From: Undibacterium parvum
GTDB taxonomy: Bacteria > Pseudomonadota > Gammaproteobacteria > Burkholderiales > Burkholderiaceae_D
Assembly (NCBI RefSeq): GCF_003955735.1
Contig: NZ_CP034464.1
Coordinates: 3,410,001-3,474,000, forward strand
Reading direction: 5' to 3'
Length of the DNA stretch: 64,000 nucleotides
A program made the position numbers and the translations under genes. Shown here piece after piece: positions 53,146 to 61,762 of this stretch (the first letter of the stretch is position 1; each line of letters opens with the position of its first letter). The notes beneath the pieces are model-generated. The model worked only from the letters and a program-made list of their open reading frames with translations, was not told the DNA's origin and did no database searches.

Positions 53146-53811
53146 ATGCATGCTTGCATCACGAAAATCACGAAAAAAAACGGTGGCTTGGCGATCATTG
53201 CGGCCTTACTGCTGATCCCGTCTTTGGCACTGGCGCATGCCGATGCCAGTCATCTGGCGCTTAGTGTGGCGGGGTTTAGCAGTGGTTTTTTACATCCACT
53301 GACTGGCCTTGATCATTTATTGGCGATGCTGGCGGTCGGCGTCTGGGCCGCGCAAAATACCCGTACCAGCAGATGGCTACTACCCCTGGTGTTTCCTTTG
53401 ATGATGCTGCTTGGTGCCGTCATTAGCCTGCAACTAACTAGGGCGGCTGGAGCAGCTGGAGCCGCTGGAATCGATGCGAGTATAGAAACCGGAATAGCAC
53501 TCTCGGTGTTGGTCTTAGGCGGCTTGATCGCCTTTGCGATCCGGCTGCCGGCACTTGCCAGTGCGGCATTGATTGCGCTGTTTGCCTTGTTGCATGGCTA
53601 CGCACATGGCACTGACTTAGCTAGCGCCGCTTCTGGGATTGCCTACGCCCTGGGCTTTTTGAGCTGCACTTTGTTATTGCACTTGCTAGGCTTACTGGCA
53701 AGTCTGAGTGTAAGTGGCAGTCTGAAGCAGAGATTGAGTCGAAAACTGGCTAAGTTGATAGGTGCGGCTATCGCCTCCTGCGGCTTGTTATTTTTATATA
53801 ATTTAGTCTAA
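53146..53811 (+). CDS. HupE/UreJ family nickel transporter
   Basis: Inner-membrane protein, 221 residues, six or so helices after a signal-like segment. Family motif SGFLHPLTGLDHLLAMLAVGVWA near 45 has the His/Asp nickel-binding HPxxGxDH, and a second histidine motif is ALLHGYAHGTDL near 145. In urease operons this family is held to supply nickel. A three-unit 9-bp repeat (53443-53469) encodes AAGAAGAAG in a loop. Last gene of the urea locus. Confidence 0.9.
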   Translation: MHACITKITKKNGGLAIIAALLLIPSLALAHADASHLALSVAGFSSGFLHPLTGLDHLLAMLAVGVWAAQNTRTSRWLLPLVFPLMMLLGAVISLQLTRAAGAAGAAGIDASIETGIALSVLVLGGLIAFAIRLPALASAALIALFALLHGYAHGTDLASAASGIAYALGFLSCTLLLHLLGLLASLSVSGSLKQRLSRKLAKLIGAAIASCGLLFLYNLV

Positions 53812-53834
53812 TCTCAGTCTGCCAGCCTGGCTTA

Positions 53835-53889
53835 GTTGCGATTAAGTTGCGATTAAGTTGCGATTAAATTGCGATTAAATTGCGATTAA
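53835..53889 (+). repeat. five 11-bp tandem repeats upstream of prc
   Basis: GTTGCGATTAA three times, then ATTGCGATTAA twice, contiguous; one unit is about one helical turn. It lies between hupE/ureJ and prc. Confidence 0.95.
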
Positions 53890-54088
53890 ATCAGGCCGGT
53901 GCGAACTAAATCTCCGGCTCTGGGGTCATACTCAGCACTAAAACCACTCTTTTGCTGATAGAAACCGCGCATTGCCACGCTTAAGCTGCTGACGCCAGCA
54001 GTCTCCGGTGTTAAGCTTACGTAACTATTTTTGCGATTCAAGAGTGGCTTTTTGCCCGCTTATTTGCTTATGATTTTCGGAGATTAGC

Positions 54089-56326
54089 ATGAACAGTATG
54101 AAAAAAACCTTGCTGTGGATGTCCATGGCATTTGCCGCGACCGCTTACGCTGCTTCTCCCGCGAGTTCACCTGAAGTAACTGCTGGCGCAGATTTAAAGC
54201 CTTTGCAACAGCAAGCCCAGGCTGCCGCCATGACCGCACAGTTCCTCACGCGCTTTCACTACAAGACCATGCCGCTGAACGACGCCATGTCGGAGAAGAT
54301 TTTTGATCGCTATTTGAAGGCGCTAGATCCAGAAAAGCTATTTTTCGTACAAGCCGATGTGGATAAATTTGCTTTTGCGCGCACAAAAATGGATGACGCG
54401 ATTAACACGCAAGATCTGAGTACCCCTTTCGCCATGTTCAATTTGTATGAGCAAAGGATGAAAGAGCGCATGATCTATGCGCGTGGTTTGCTCAAACAAG
54501 ATTTTAATTTCGATAAAAACGAAAATTATTTCTACGCCCGCGACAAAGCAGAATGGCCGCAAACCGAAGCGGCGATGCAAGACTTGTGGTTGCAGCGTGT
54601 TAAAAATGATTGGTTGCGCCTGAAGCTGGCCGGCAAAGAAGAGAAGGCGATACGCGCAACCTTAGAGAAGCGCTACGACTACACTTTGACGCGTATGCAA
54701 AAACTCAAGAGTGAAGACGTGTTTCAACTCTTCATGAACGCCTATGCCACCGCAATAGAACCGCATACTAATTACCTCGGCCCTAAGGCATCGGAAGATT
54801 TCGAGATCTCTATGAAGTTGTCCTTAGTCGGCATCGGAGCAGTGTTGCAAGAGCGCGATGAGATGACGACGATCAGAGAACTCTCTCCTGGTGGTCCGGC
54901 TGCGCTGTCTGGAAAATTACAGCCAGGCGACCGCATTGTCGGCGTTGGGCAAGGGCTCAAGAGTACCCCGGTCGACGTGATGGGCTGGCGCTTGGATGAT
55001 GTGGTGGCCTTGATCCGCGGCGCTAAGGATACCGTGGTCTTACTCGATATTTTACCTGCCGATGCAGGTCCGGATGGTAAGCATAAATTGATCAGTCTGG
55101 TGCGCAATAAAATCACACTGGAACAGCAATCGGCGAAAAAATCCATCATTGAAGTTAAGAGCGCCGATGCAGCAAATGCAGGCATGCGGCGTATAGGCGT
55201 AATTGCCTTGCCGACTTTTTATCAAGACTTTGATGCGAGACGCAAAGGCGATAAAGAGTTTAAAAGCGCAACGCGTGACGTAGCGCGTCTGTTAGCTGAA
55301 TTGAAAACTGAAAAAGTCGATAGCGTACTCATCGATTTACGCAATAACGGCGGTGGATCTTTAAATGAGGCGGTCGAATTGACTAGTCTGTTTATCGGCA
55401 AGGGCCCTGTGGTGCAGCAGCGCAATTCGCAAGGGAATATTCAAGTCGAGAGCGAGAAAACCGCGAAAGTGGTGTGGGATGGACCTATGGGCGTGATGAT
55501 TAATCGCGGCTCAGCTTCGGCATCTGAAATTTTTGCCGCAGCGATCCAGGATTATGGCCGTGGCTTGGTCATCGGTGAATCTAGCTTCGGCAAAGGCACG
55601 GTACAAACCATGGTGAATCTGGATCAGGTTGCGCACAGCGATAAACCGAAGTTCGGCGAACTGAAGATGACCATCGCGCAATTTTTCCGTATCAATGGTG
55701 GCACCACACAATTGCGTGGTGTGACGCCCGATATCAGCTTCCCTAGTTTTTCTGATCCCGAAAGTTTTGGTGAATCCAGCTACGACAATGCGCTGCCTTG
55801 GGTGCAAATTAAGCCGGCCGAGTATCAAACTGTGGGTGATTTAAAAGACTTGCTGCCCTTATTGCAAGTGCGCCACGAGATGCGGGTCGCTAATGACAAA
55901 GAGTTTCAATTCATACTGGAAGACGTCAATGAGTACAAGCTCTTGCGTGATAAAAAAACGATTTCTCTGAACGAAGTGGAAAGACGTAAAGAGCGCGACA
56001 CCCAAGAGCAAAAAGTCAAAGACCGGGAAAAATTGCGCTTGAAAGATAAAGTTGCGAGCGGCAAAAACGGCGATCAAAAAGACGACAAAGCAGATGCAAA
56101 AGTAGCCGATAAAGCCGCCACACAAGACGATGGCTTACAAGCCAACGAACGTAGTCTGGCCTCAGAATTGGCGGCAGAAAAAGCCAGAAAAGATGCTAAA
56201 GATGTCTTGCTGGAAGAAGCTGCGTATATTCTTGGTGACGAAGTTGATTTACTCAAGAGCCATCATAAATTGGCAGAAGGTGTCATCAGCGACGCAATGC
56301 GTAAAACCCAGCCTTCACCACGCTAA
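54089..56326 (+). CDS. prc: carboxy-terminal processing protease Prc/Tsp
   Basis: Periplasmic S41 protease that cuts proteins from the C-terminus, including peptidoglycan-enzyme partners; 745 residues, the long Prc type. Signal peptide to about 21 (TAYA). The helical N domain has RYLKALDPEKLFFVQADVDKF; the PDZ domain is near 240-330 (IRELSPGGPAALSGKLQPGDRIVGVGQG). Catalytic Ser in NRGSASASEIFAAAIQ near 475, Lys in GESSFGKGTVQTMVN near 500. The C-terminal coiled region is Lys/Asp/Ala-rich (residues 625-690). It stands alone with its terminator. Confidence 0.95.
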   Translation: MNSMKKTLLWMSMAFAATAYAASPASSPEVTAGADLKPLQQQAQAAAMTAQFLTRFHYKTMPLNDAMSEKIFDRYLKALDPEKLFFVQADVDKFAFARTKMDDAINTQDLSTPFAMFNLYEQRMKERMIYARGLLKQDFNFDKNENYFYARDKAEWPQTEAAMQDLWLQRVKNDWLRLKLAGKEEKAIRATLEKRYDYTLTRMQKLKSEDVFQLFMNAYATAIEPHTNYLGPKASEDFEISMKLSLVGIGAVLQERDEMTTIRELSPGGPAALSGKLQPGDRIVGVGQGLKSTPVDVMGWRLDDVVALIRGAKDTVVLLDILPADAGPDGKHKLISLVRNKITLEQQSAKKSIIEVKSADAANAGMRRIGVIALPTFYQDFDARRKGDKEFKSATRDVARLLAELKTEKVDSVLIDLRNNGGGSLNEAVELTSLFIGKGPVVQQRNSQGNIQVESEKTAKVVWDGPMGVMINRGSASASEIFAAAIQDYGRGLVIGESSFGKGTVQTMVNLDQVAHSDKPKFGELKMTIAQFFRINGGTTQLRGVTPDISFPSFSDPESFGESSYDNALPWVQIKPAEYQTVGDLKDLLPLLQVRHEMRVANDKEFQFILEDVNEYKLLRDKKTISLNEVERRKERDTQEQKVKDREKLRLKDKVASGKNGDQKDDKADAKVADKAATQDDGLQANERSLASELAAEKARKDAKDVLLEEAAYILGDEVDLLKSHHKLAEGVISDAMRKTQPSPR

Positions 56327-56366
56327 GCGTTTTGGCAAGCGCGCACTGAGGCGCATATAAAAAAAT

Positions 56367-56399
56367 CGCTGCTTGCGGAAACGGAGGCAGCGTTTTTTT
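56367..56399 (+). terminator. terminator of prc
   Basis: CGCTGC (56367-56372) pairs with GCAGCG (56387-56392), with seven Ts following; about 40 bases after the prc stop. Confidence 0.82.
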
Positions 56400-56425
56400 A
56401 TGCATGCTTAGGATTTGGATTAATC

Positions 56426-56632
56426 CTAGACATACAAATACATGCCAGCCCACACCGCCAGCAATAACAGGCTCAGGGCGAATAAACCGATCGCCCCATT
56501 CGGACGCAAGACACCAAAATAGCCGATCACCACGCTTGCCACACCTTTTTTTGCCAGCTTCATCCTGCGCCAGCGCTGCAAGTTGGTGCTAGGTGGCGGC
56601 ACCGCGAAAACTGGTGCTCGCTGGGTTTGCAT
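56426..56632 (-). CDS. small membrane protein of unknown function
   Basis: 68 residues. The N-terminal half is basic and polar (PSTNLQRWRRMKLAKKG), then two hydrophobic stretches, ASVVIGYFGVL and IGLFALSLLLLAVWAGMYLYV, so a C-terminal membrane anchor is likely. No family is recognised and there is no clear ribosome site. Convergent with prc. It could be a chance frame, but the hydrophobic helix is well formed. Confidence 0.5.
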   Translation of the reverse strand: MQTQRAPVFAVPPPSTNLQRWRRMKLAKKGVASVVIGYFGVLRPNGAIGLFALSLLLLAVWAGMYLYV

Positions 56633-56948
56633 GTGGCGGCTCGCGTTTGTTATGGGCCGAAACAGACAGAGGTCAAGGCGCGGTACATTTTTATAGACAA
56701 AGCGAGCGGCTTAATTCTCGCAAGTAGGCGTCTGAAACAGCTAGTCAGCACGCTGTTAAGCCCTCTGTATTCTAAAAAATGCGGGTGATTTTGAATCTGT
56801 CCAAGCTGCTTTTTCCTCCACTGATACCCGCATTTTTGCATTTCATCGCATTGCGCTGGTGCTGCTTTGGGTGCTTAGCTACAGTTCATACATCGCAGGA
56901 GTTATTAAGTATCAGTTAAGTAGCAATCAACCACTCAGGAGCTAGATC
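56633..56948. other. 316-bp gap without recognised features
   Basis: Divergent intergenic stretch between two small hypothetical genes. I see no RNA, repeat family member or credible coding frame in it. Confidence 0.5.
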
Positions 56949-57254
56949 ATGAATACAACTATCAATACTAAAGCGGCTATGCTGACATTGCTGTTGGCAG
57001 GCGTGATCGGCACTGTCGCCGCCTTTGAAATTCACACTCCGCTGGTAAAAATTCAGACCGTGAACATCCATCACCAGCGTATGACAGTTGAAGAGAAAAT
57101 TGCTTTTGATACTGAAAATACCCAGCCACAAACGATACTGATCAGCGCTACCCGCCTGAGCCAGCAGCAAAAAATGGCGATGGCTTTCGAAGACCAAAAT
57201 GCGCAATTGGTGACTATGCATAATAAGATCAGCGCGGCTGCTGGTTCTATCTAA
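56949..57254 (+). CDS. small exported protein of unknown function
   Basis: 101 residues with a strong ribosome site (AGGAG 8 bases before the ATG). A signal peptide or single membrane helix spans residues 8-25 (KAAMLTLLLAGVIGTVAAF), followed by a polar, Gln/Thr-rich mature part (HHQRMTVEEKIAFDTENTQPQTILISATRLSQQQKMAMAFE in outline). I know no family for it. No operon partner. The dispersed palindrome follows 45 bases after the stop. Confidence 0.7.
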   Translation: MNTTINTKAAMLTLLLAGVIGTVAAFEIHTPLVKIQTVNIHHQRMTVEEKIAFDTENTQPQTILISATRLSQQQKMAMAFEDQNAQLVTMHNKISAAAGSI

Positions 57255-57298
57255 TTGCGCCTTCGTTCTAAGGCGAATTGAAAAGTAGCCAAGCCACT

Positions 57299-57357
57299 GC
57301 GCATATTCCATGCGGGTTTCCAGCCGGCCTGGCCTGCAGGCCGCGTAGAATATGCGT
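57299..57357. repeat. dispersed palindrome after the small exported protein
   Basis: GCGCATATTCCATGCGGG ... CCGCGTAGAATATGCGT with CCAGCC / GGCCTGCAGG in the centre. The remaining gap to 57572 holds only a presumed promoter region. Confidence 0.88.
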
Positions 57358-57572
57358 GACAGGGCATGCCCTGTTTAAAAACCATAAATTTGCCGTTTCC
57401 CCACCCAAAGCTGTCAGTCCTGGCGCTGACACGCATCGATCTCAGCTTACATATTTTGCGGTCTGCTACCATTAGAAGCAGGTCTGAATGATCTATAATC
57501 GAAGTTGTAAAGAAGTTATTTCTAAGCTCGATTAAATTTCATACTGCGTCCTGCGCGCAACAAGGTGAGTCT

Positions 57573-58676
57573 ATGCAAAGTACCGTGCTTATTCTGCAAG
57601 GTGGTGGTGCCTTAGGGGCGTATCAGGCTGGCGTGTATCAACACTTAAGTGAGCAGCATACCGAGGTCGACTGGGTTATCGGCACCTCGATAGGGGCGAT
57701 TAATGCGGCGCTGATCGCCGGCAACCCGCCGCACACCCGCGTCGCTCAGATCAAGGCATTCTGGGATAGTCTGACCCCTAGCCAGCCCGATCCGCTGACC
57801 GCATGGTGGTTGTCGCTACCGCCTTTGGCGAACCTGGCGCACTCCATGAATACCATGGGCATCTTGATGAAGGGCGTACATGGTTTTTTCAAGCCGCGTC
57901 TGGGTGCCAGCGCCGACATCAACGCCAAAGTGCCGCTGAATGAAATGGGCTTTTACGATACCTCGGCGCTCAAGTTCACTCTAGAAAAATATGTCGATTT
58001 TGCGTATCTCAATCGCGGCGCGATGCGCTTGAGTATCTGTGCGGTGGATATCGATAGCGGGCAATCGGTGGTGTTCGATAGTAAAAAACAAGTGATACTG
58101 GCTGAGCACATCATGGCCAGTGGCGCGCTACCACCGGGATTTCCTCCTATACAAATAGACGATAAGGCCTATTGGGATGGCGGTGTATATTCTAATTCGC
58201 CCTTGTCGGTATTTTTAGCCGAAGTCAGGCAGAAAGATGCCCTGTGTTTCATGGTCGATCTATGGGACCCGACCGAGATACGTCCGACCTCGATTGCCGA
58301 GGGCTTGGCTCGTTACAAGAGCATACAATACGCCAGCCGCTCCAAAGAACTGTTGGAGAACTATCAGCAGATCGCGAATTTACAAAAAGCCATACGCTTA
58401 TTGGCCGACAAAATACCGAGCGCCGAACGGCAGCAAGAGACTACCCAAATGTTATTGGCATTGGGCTGCGATCACACCGTGAATGTCGTCAATCTGATCA
58501 TGAAGGCGAGTAAGCAAGACCACTATTTTAAGGACATCGATTTTAGTCGCGAGACCATTACTGCGCGCTGGCAGGATGGTATCCATGATTGCAAGCGCGC
58601 CTTGCAGCACAAGGCCTGGTTGGTGCCTTTGCCGCCGCATGCCGGCTTAGTCATCCATGAATTGCCGCAAGAGTAG
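57573..58676 (+). CDS. patatin-like phospholipase family protein
   Basis: Serine acyl hydrolase, 367 residues, with a complete patatin dyad: oxyanion loop LQGGGALGAYQAGVY at 8-22, nucleophile Ser in VIGTSIGAINAALIAG near 40 and catalytic Asp in YWDGGVYSNSPLSV near 207. A DUF3734-type C-terminal region (SRSKELLENYQQIANLQKAI) is present, as in related patatins. No signal peptide. Cardiolipin synthase follows 76 bases later on the same strand, so a shared role in membrane phospholipid turnover is possible. Confidence 0.9.
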   Translation: MQSTVLILQGGGALGAYQAGVYQHLSEQHTEVDWVIGTSIGAINAALIAGNPPHTRVAQIKAFWDSLTPSQPDPLTAWWLSLPPLANLAHSMNTMGILMKGVHGFFKPRLGASADINAKVPLNEMGFYDTSALKFTLEKYVDFAYLNRGAMRLSICAVDIDSGQSVVFDSKKQVILAEHIMASGALPPGFPPIQIDDKAYWDGGVYSNSPLSVFLAEVRQKDALCFMVDLWDPTEIRPTSIAEGLARYKSIQYASRSKELLENYQQIANLQKAIRLLADKIPSAERQQETTQMLLALGCDHTVNVVNLIMKASKQDHYFKDIDFSRETITARWQDGIHDCKRALQHKAWLVPLPPHAGLVIHELPQE

Positions 58677-58752
58677 GCGATGTTGCCGCACGTTCTGAGG
58701 CTTGGCAAACCAGACTTTGCGCCATTGATAGCGGTCGCTGGTGGATATCCGT

Positions 58753-60237
58753 ATGTTTGATCAGAAATTGCTTAGTGTGCTGTGGACCGCACTATTTTTC
58801 ATGATCCATTTGGGCTTGATCGTGCGCGCAATTTTGCGGCCACATAGAGAACCAGCCTCGCGGATTGCCTGGGTGGTGGTGATCATCGTGTTGCCTATAG
58901 GCGGCATTCTGGCCTATCTGTTACTGGGCGAGACCAATATCGGACGGCGTCGCGTGGCACGTATGCGTAAGGTGCGCGCCTTGCTGCCGCTCGCCAGTAG
59001 CTTGCATGACCCAGACCAGAAGGCGATCAGCCAGCTGCCGCAAGTCTATCAACACTTGTTTCGGCTTGGGCATAGTGTGAATGGTTTCGATGTGGTGGGT
59101 GGTAACCGTGCAAGCCTATTAGCCGATACGCATGCCAGTATTGCCGCCATCGTGGCCGATATCGACGCCGCTCAGAGACATGTGCACATCATTTTTTATA
59201 TCTGGTTGCCAGACACCAGCGGACTCAAAGTGGTGGCGGCGCTAAGACGGGCGGTGGCGCGCCAGGTGGCGTGTCGTGTCATGGTCGATGGCCTGGGCTC
59301 ACGCAGCATGATAGCTTCGCCCCATTGGCAGGCGATGCGCATCGCAGGGGTGGAGGTGGCCACCGCGCTACCTATCGGTAATCCGCTACTGCGCCCCTTA
59401 CTAGGCCGCATCGATTTACGTAATCATAGAAAAATCGTCGTGATCGATGATCACATCACCTATTGCGGCAGCCAAAATTGCGCTGATCCCGAATTTTTGA
59501 TCAAAGCCAAATACGCGCCCTGGGTCGATATTATGTTGCGCTTTGAAGGGCCAATTGCGCGCCAAAATCAACACTTGTTTGTCAGTGACTGGATGGGGCA
59601 GGTGCATGAAGATATTAGCGATTTATTGCGCTTACCTGCGACAAGCCAAGCGACGCAAGCAGCCCAGGTTGGCCAGCTTGCTCAGCCTGGTTTCAGCGCG
59701 CAAGTGATAGGCACCGGGCCTACCATACGTTATTCCGCCATGCCGGAAGTGTTCGAGACTTTGATGTATGCGGCGCGTCGCGAATTATTTATCACCACAC
59801 CATATTTTGTGCCTGACGAATCGATGCTGGCAGCGCTTTGTACCAGCGCCCGTCGAGGGGTAGCTACCAGCATTATTTTCCCGGCACGCAATGATTCTAA
59901 AATCGTAGCAGCGGCGAGTCGCAGCTATTACGCCGAACTGCTGGCCGCAGGCGTGAAGATTTTTGAGTTTCAAGCGGGCTTGCTGCACAGTAAAACCCTA
60001 ACGATAGACGGCGACATCACTTTGATCGGTTCGGCGAATATGGATAGGCGCAGTTTCGAGCTCAATTATGAAAACAATATCCTGTTTTACGATCCGCTAT
60101 TGAGCGCGCAAGTGCGGCAACGGCAACAGAGCTACTTACTGGAGTCGGTCGCCGTGACGGCCGAGCAAGTGGCGCGCTGGTCGTTAGGGCATAGGCTATT
60201 AAATAATACCGTGGCCATGTTTGGGCCAGTGCTGTAG
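58753..60237 (+). CDS. cls: cardiolipin synthase
   Basis: Phospholipase-D-type enzyme joining two phosphatidylglycerols, about 494 residues. Two N-terminal membrane helices (about 5-28 and 40-62, with the PLDc_N pattern RIAWVVVIIVLPIGGILAYLLLGE). First HKD motif HRKIVVIDDHITYCGSQN near 235; second HSKTLTIDGDITLIGSANMDRRS near 415. A Gln/Ala-rich insertion (SQATQAAQVGQLAQ) lies between the halves. I use the ATG at 58753, with GGTGGA 7 bases upstream; a GTG at 58741 is the alternative. Confidence 0.93.
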   Translation: MFDQKLLSVLWTALFFMIHLGLIVRAILRPHREPASRIAWVVVIIVLPIGGILAYLLLGETNIGRRRVARMRKVRALLPLASSLHDPDQKAISQLPQVYQHLFRLGHSVNGFDVVGGNRASLLADTHASIAAIVADIDAAQRHVHIIFYIWLPDTSGLKVVAALRRAVARQVACRVMVDGLGSRSMIASPHWQAMRIAGVEVATALPIGNPLLRPLLGRIDLRNHRKIVVIDDHITYCGSQNCADPEFLIKAKYAPWVDIMLRFEGPIARQNQHLFVSDWMGQVHEDISDLLRLPATSQATQAAQVGQLAQPGFSAQVIGTGPTIRYSAMPEVFETLMYAARRELFITTPYFVPDESMLAALCTSARRGVATSIIFPARNDSKIVAAASRSYYAELLAAGVKIFEFQAGLLHSKTLTIDGDITLIGSANMDRRSFELNYENNILFYDPLLSAQVRQRQQSYLLESVAVTAEQVARWSLGHRLLNNTVAMFGPVL

Positions 60238-60391
60238 AGAATGCAGCAGAATTGCCAGAGAGAAGTAAGTAAATGTAAAATAGACATGAAAAACCGTCAA
60301 AATGCGCAAATCAGCCCGCAAAAATAGCGCTAGCTTTGAGACTCCGTGATATTCTGCCGATCTTAGTACATTAAATAAGCCATTAGCCTCG

Positions 60392-60844
60392 ATGAACACG
60401 CCTACTTCTACACCTGTCAGCCCATTTCAAACTCCCCGTGCATTGTTAAAAGAATTGCAGGAAAAGTTTGTCGCTTTTCGTGAATACATGCCGCTGACGA
60501 TAGGGATAGATAAGCAATTGATCGCTCTGTATCCAGAATTAAGCCGCAAACTTTTGCGCGCCACTTTGGGCATACACACGAATTCTTTGCGCTATCTGAA
60601 GATCATGGAAAAAGCCACGCATCGTTTCGATTTGCAAGGTGTTGCGGCAGAAGAAGTCACCGACGTCCATCGCACCCATGCCACTACCGTATTGCGCGAG
60701 CGCGCTAAAAAAGTCGCCGAGCAACGCAAGGCAGAACGCGCCGCCGAAGAAGCCGCACGGCTTGCCAAAGTAGCTGAAGCAGCGGCACAACAGCATACCG
60801 AAAAGCTCAATCAACTCGCCAGCAAGTTCTCACGCAATAGTTAA
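60392..60844 (+). CDS. ProQ/FinO family RNA-binding protein
   Basis: RNA chaperone, 150 residues. A FinO-type domain occupies about 17-105 (ELQEKFVAFREYMPLTIGIDKQL, then ALYPELSRKLLRATLGIHTNSLRYLKIM), followed by an Ala/Glu/Lys/Arg-rich helical tail of some 45 residues that probably binds RNA non-specifically. It lacks the C-terminal Tudor-like domain of E. coli ProQ, as is usual in betaproteobacterial short forms. Single gene with its own terminator. Confidence 0.9.
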   Translation: MNTPTSTPVSPFQTPRALLKELQEKFVAFREYMPLTIGIDKQLIALYPELSRKLLRATLGIHTNSLRYLKIMEKATHRFDLQGVAAEEVTDVHRTHATTVLRERAKKVAEQRKAERAAEEAARLAKVAEAAAQQHTEKLNQLASKFSRNS

Positions 60845-60884
60845 GCTACGTTAAGCCACGTCGAGCAACATTAAGCCACGTTAA

Positions 60885-60912
60885 GAAAAAGCCAGCGCCT
60901 GCTGGCTTTTTC
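60885..60912 (+). terminator. terminator of the ProQ-family gene
   Basis: GAAAAAGCCAGC / GCTGGCTTTTTC, a 12-bp stem with a GCCT loop, preceded by near-repeats of TTAAGCCACG after the stop codon. Confidence 0.92.
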
Positions 60913-60957
60913 GCTTGCCTGAGGCCTGCTTAATTCCATTATTTAAATAGGCTCAAG

Positions 60958-61016
60958 GCGCACTATCCATGCGGGTTTGCGGGCATGCCAGGCGGTAGGC
61001 GGCATGGGATATGCGC
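60958..61016. repeat. dispersed palindrome after the ProQ-family gene
   Basis: GCGCACTATCCATGCGGG ... GGCATGGGATATGCGC, centre GGCATGCCAGGC. Confidence 0.85.
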
Positions 61017-61059
61017 GCTGGCATGGGTAATGCCGTTCTTTAAACCTTGTCCTATGTAT

Positions 61060-61136
61060 CGTCATTCCCGCGAATGCGGGAATCTAGTGGCGTAAAAGCC
61101 TAAAGACACTGGATCCCTGCCTACGCAGGGATGACA
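61060..61136. repeat. bipartite hairpin repeat (CGTCATTCCCGC ... GCAGGGATGAC)
   Basis: Outer ends CGTCATTCCCGCGAATGCGG and CCTGCCTACGCAGGGATGAC form two GC-rich hairpins, with GGAATCTAGTGG / CACTGGATCC between them. This type of repeat is widespread in proteobacterial chromosomes. Confidence 0.8.
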
Positions 61137-61191
61137 CCTAGACGGATTGGAGCTTAACTGAACGACATTACGCTGGCATGGGCGCCTTGTC

Positions 61192-61695
61192 CTATTTTGA
61201 TAGTTGCGCTGATTCAGGCTGCGGCGTTAGCATCGCCGGCAAATACGCCTGACAAAACTCAGCAGGCATGCGCCGCGCTTTTCCGCTACTCACTTCTATG
61301 CACACCAGATCCCAGTGCCCACGCATGACGGTGCTCTGATCGCTATCCCGAATGAGCTGAAAGCGCCGCTGCATAGAAAGTTTGCCGTCACTAGCGACTA
61401 AGCAGGTGGCCAGCCGTAGTTTCTCTCCCAATACCGTAGGCAATAAATAATCGTAGGCTGCGTGGCGTATCGCCATTGCCCTATCTAAGCGCAGATAGTC
61501 TGCCAACGACAGACCCAGTGTTTCTGAATGCGCCCACGCAATCGCCTCGCACCAGCGCACGTACACGGCATTATTGGTGTGATTGAGCCCGTCTATATCG
61601 CTGTGCTCAGGACTTAGTTCTAGTATGTAAGGCTGCGGATAGTCCCAGATCATGCGGATACTTTCATGTGAGCCATAAAAAGATTGAAGCGACAA
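61192..61695 (-). CDS. acyl-CoA thioesterase (hotdog fold, 4HBT type)
   Basis: 167 residues of a single hotdog domain. ELSPEHSDIDGLNHTNNAVYVRWCEAIAWAH near 25-55 holds the Asp and the HTNNAVYVRW segment typical of YbgC/FadM-like acyl-CoA thioesterases. RHAAYDYLLPTVLGEKLRLATCL and MQRRFQLIRDSD follow. It hydrolyses acyl-CoA thioesters; chain length unknown. The ATG at 61653 (MIWDYPQPY) is a plausible later start, since the first codons at 61695 abut the tRNA terminator. Confidence 0.87.
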   Translation of the reverse strand: MSLQSFYGSHESIRMIWDYPQPYILELSPEHSDIDGLNHTNNAVYVRWCEAIAWAHSETLGLSLADYLRLDRAMAIRHAAYDYLLPTVLGEKLRLATCLVASDGKLSMQRRFQLIRDSDQSTVMRGHWDLVCIEVSSGKARRMPAEFCQAYLPAMLTPQPESAQLSK

Positions 61696-61731
61696 AAAAC
61701 CCGCCGTAGCCTAAACTAGTAGCGGGTTTTT
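61694..61731 (-). terminator. terminator of the tRNA-Met gene
   Basis: On the minus strand AAAAACCCGCTACTAG / GGCGGGTTTTTT: stem ACCCGC / GCGGGT with a T tract, about 32 bases after the tRNA 3' end. Confidence 0.85.
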
Positions 61732-61762
61732 CATACGTCTTTGGTTGCCCTAAACGGAATTC

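Noticed and set aside
53886..54059. A 57-codon minus-strand open stretch with protein-like composition just upstream of prc
   Set aside because: It has no clear start or ribosome site, its stop lies in the 11-bp tandem repeats, and I cannot link it to a family. Open frames of this length are frequent here by chance.
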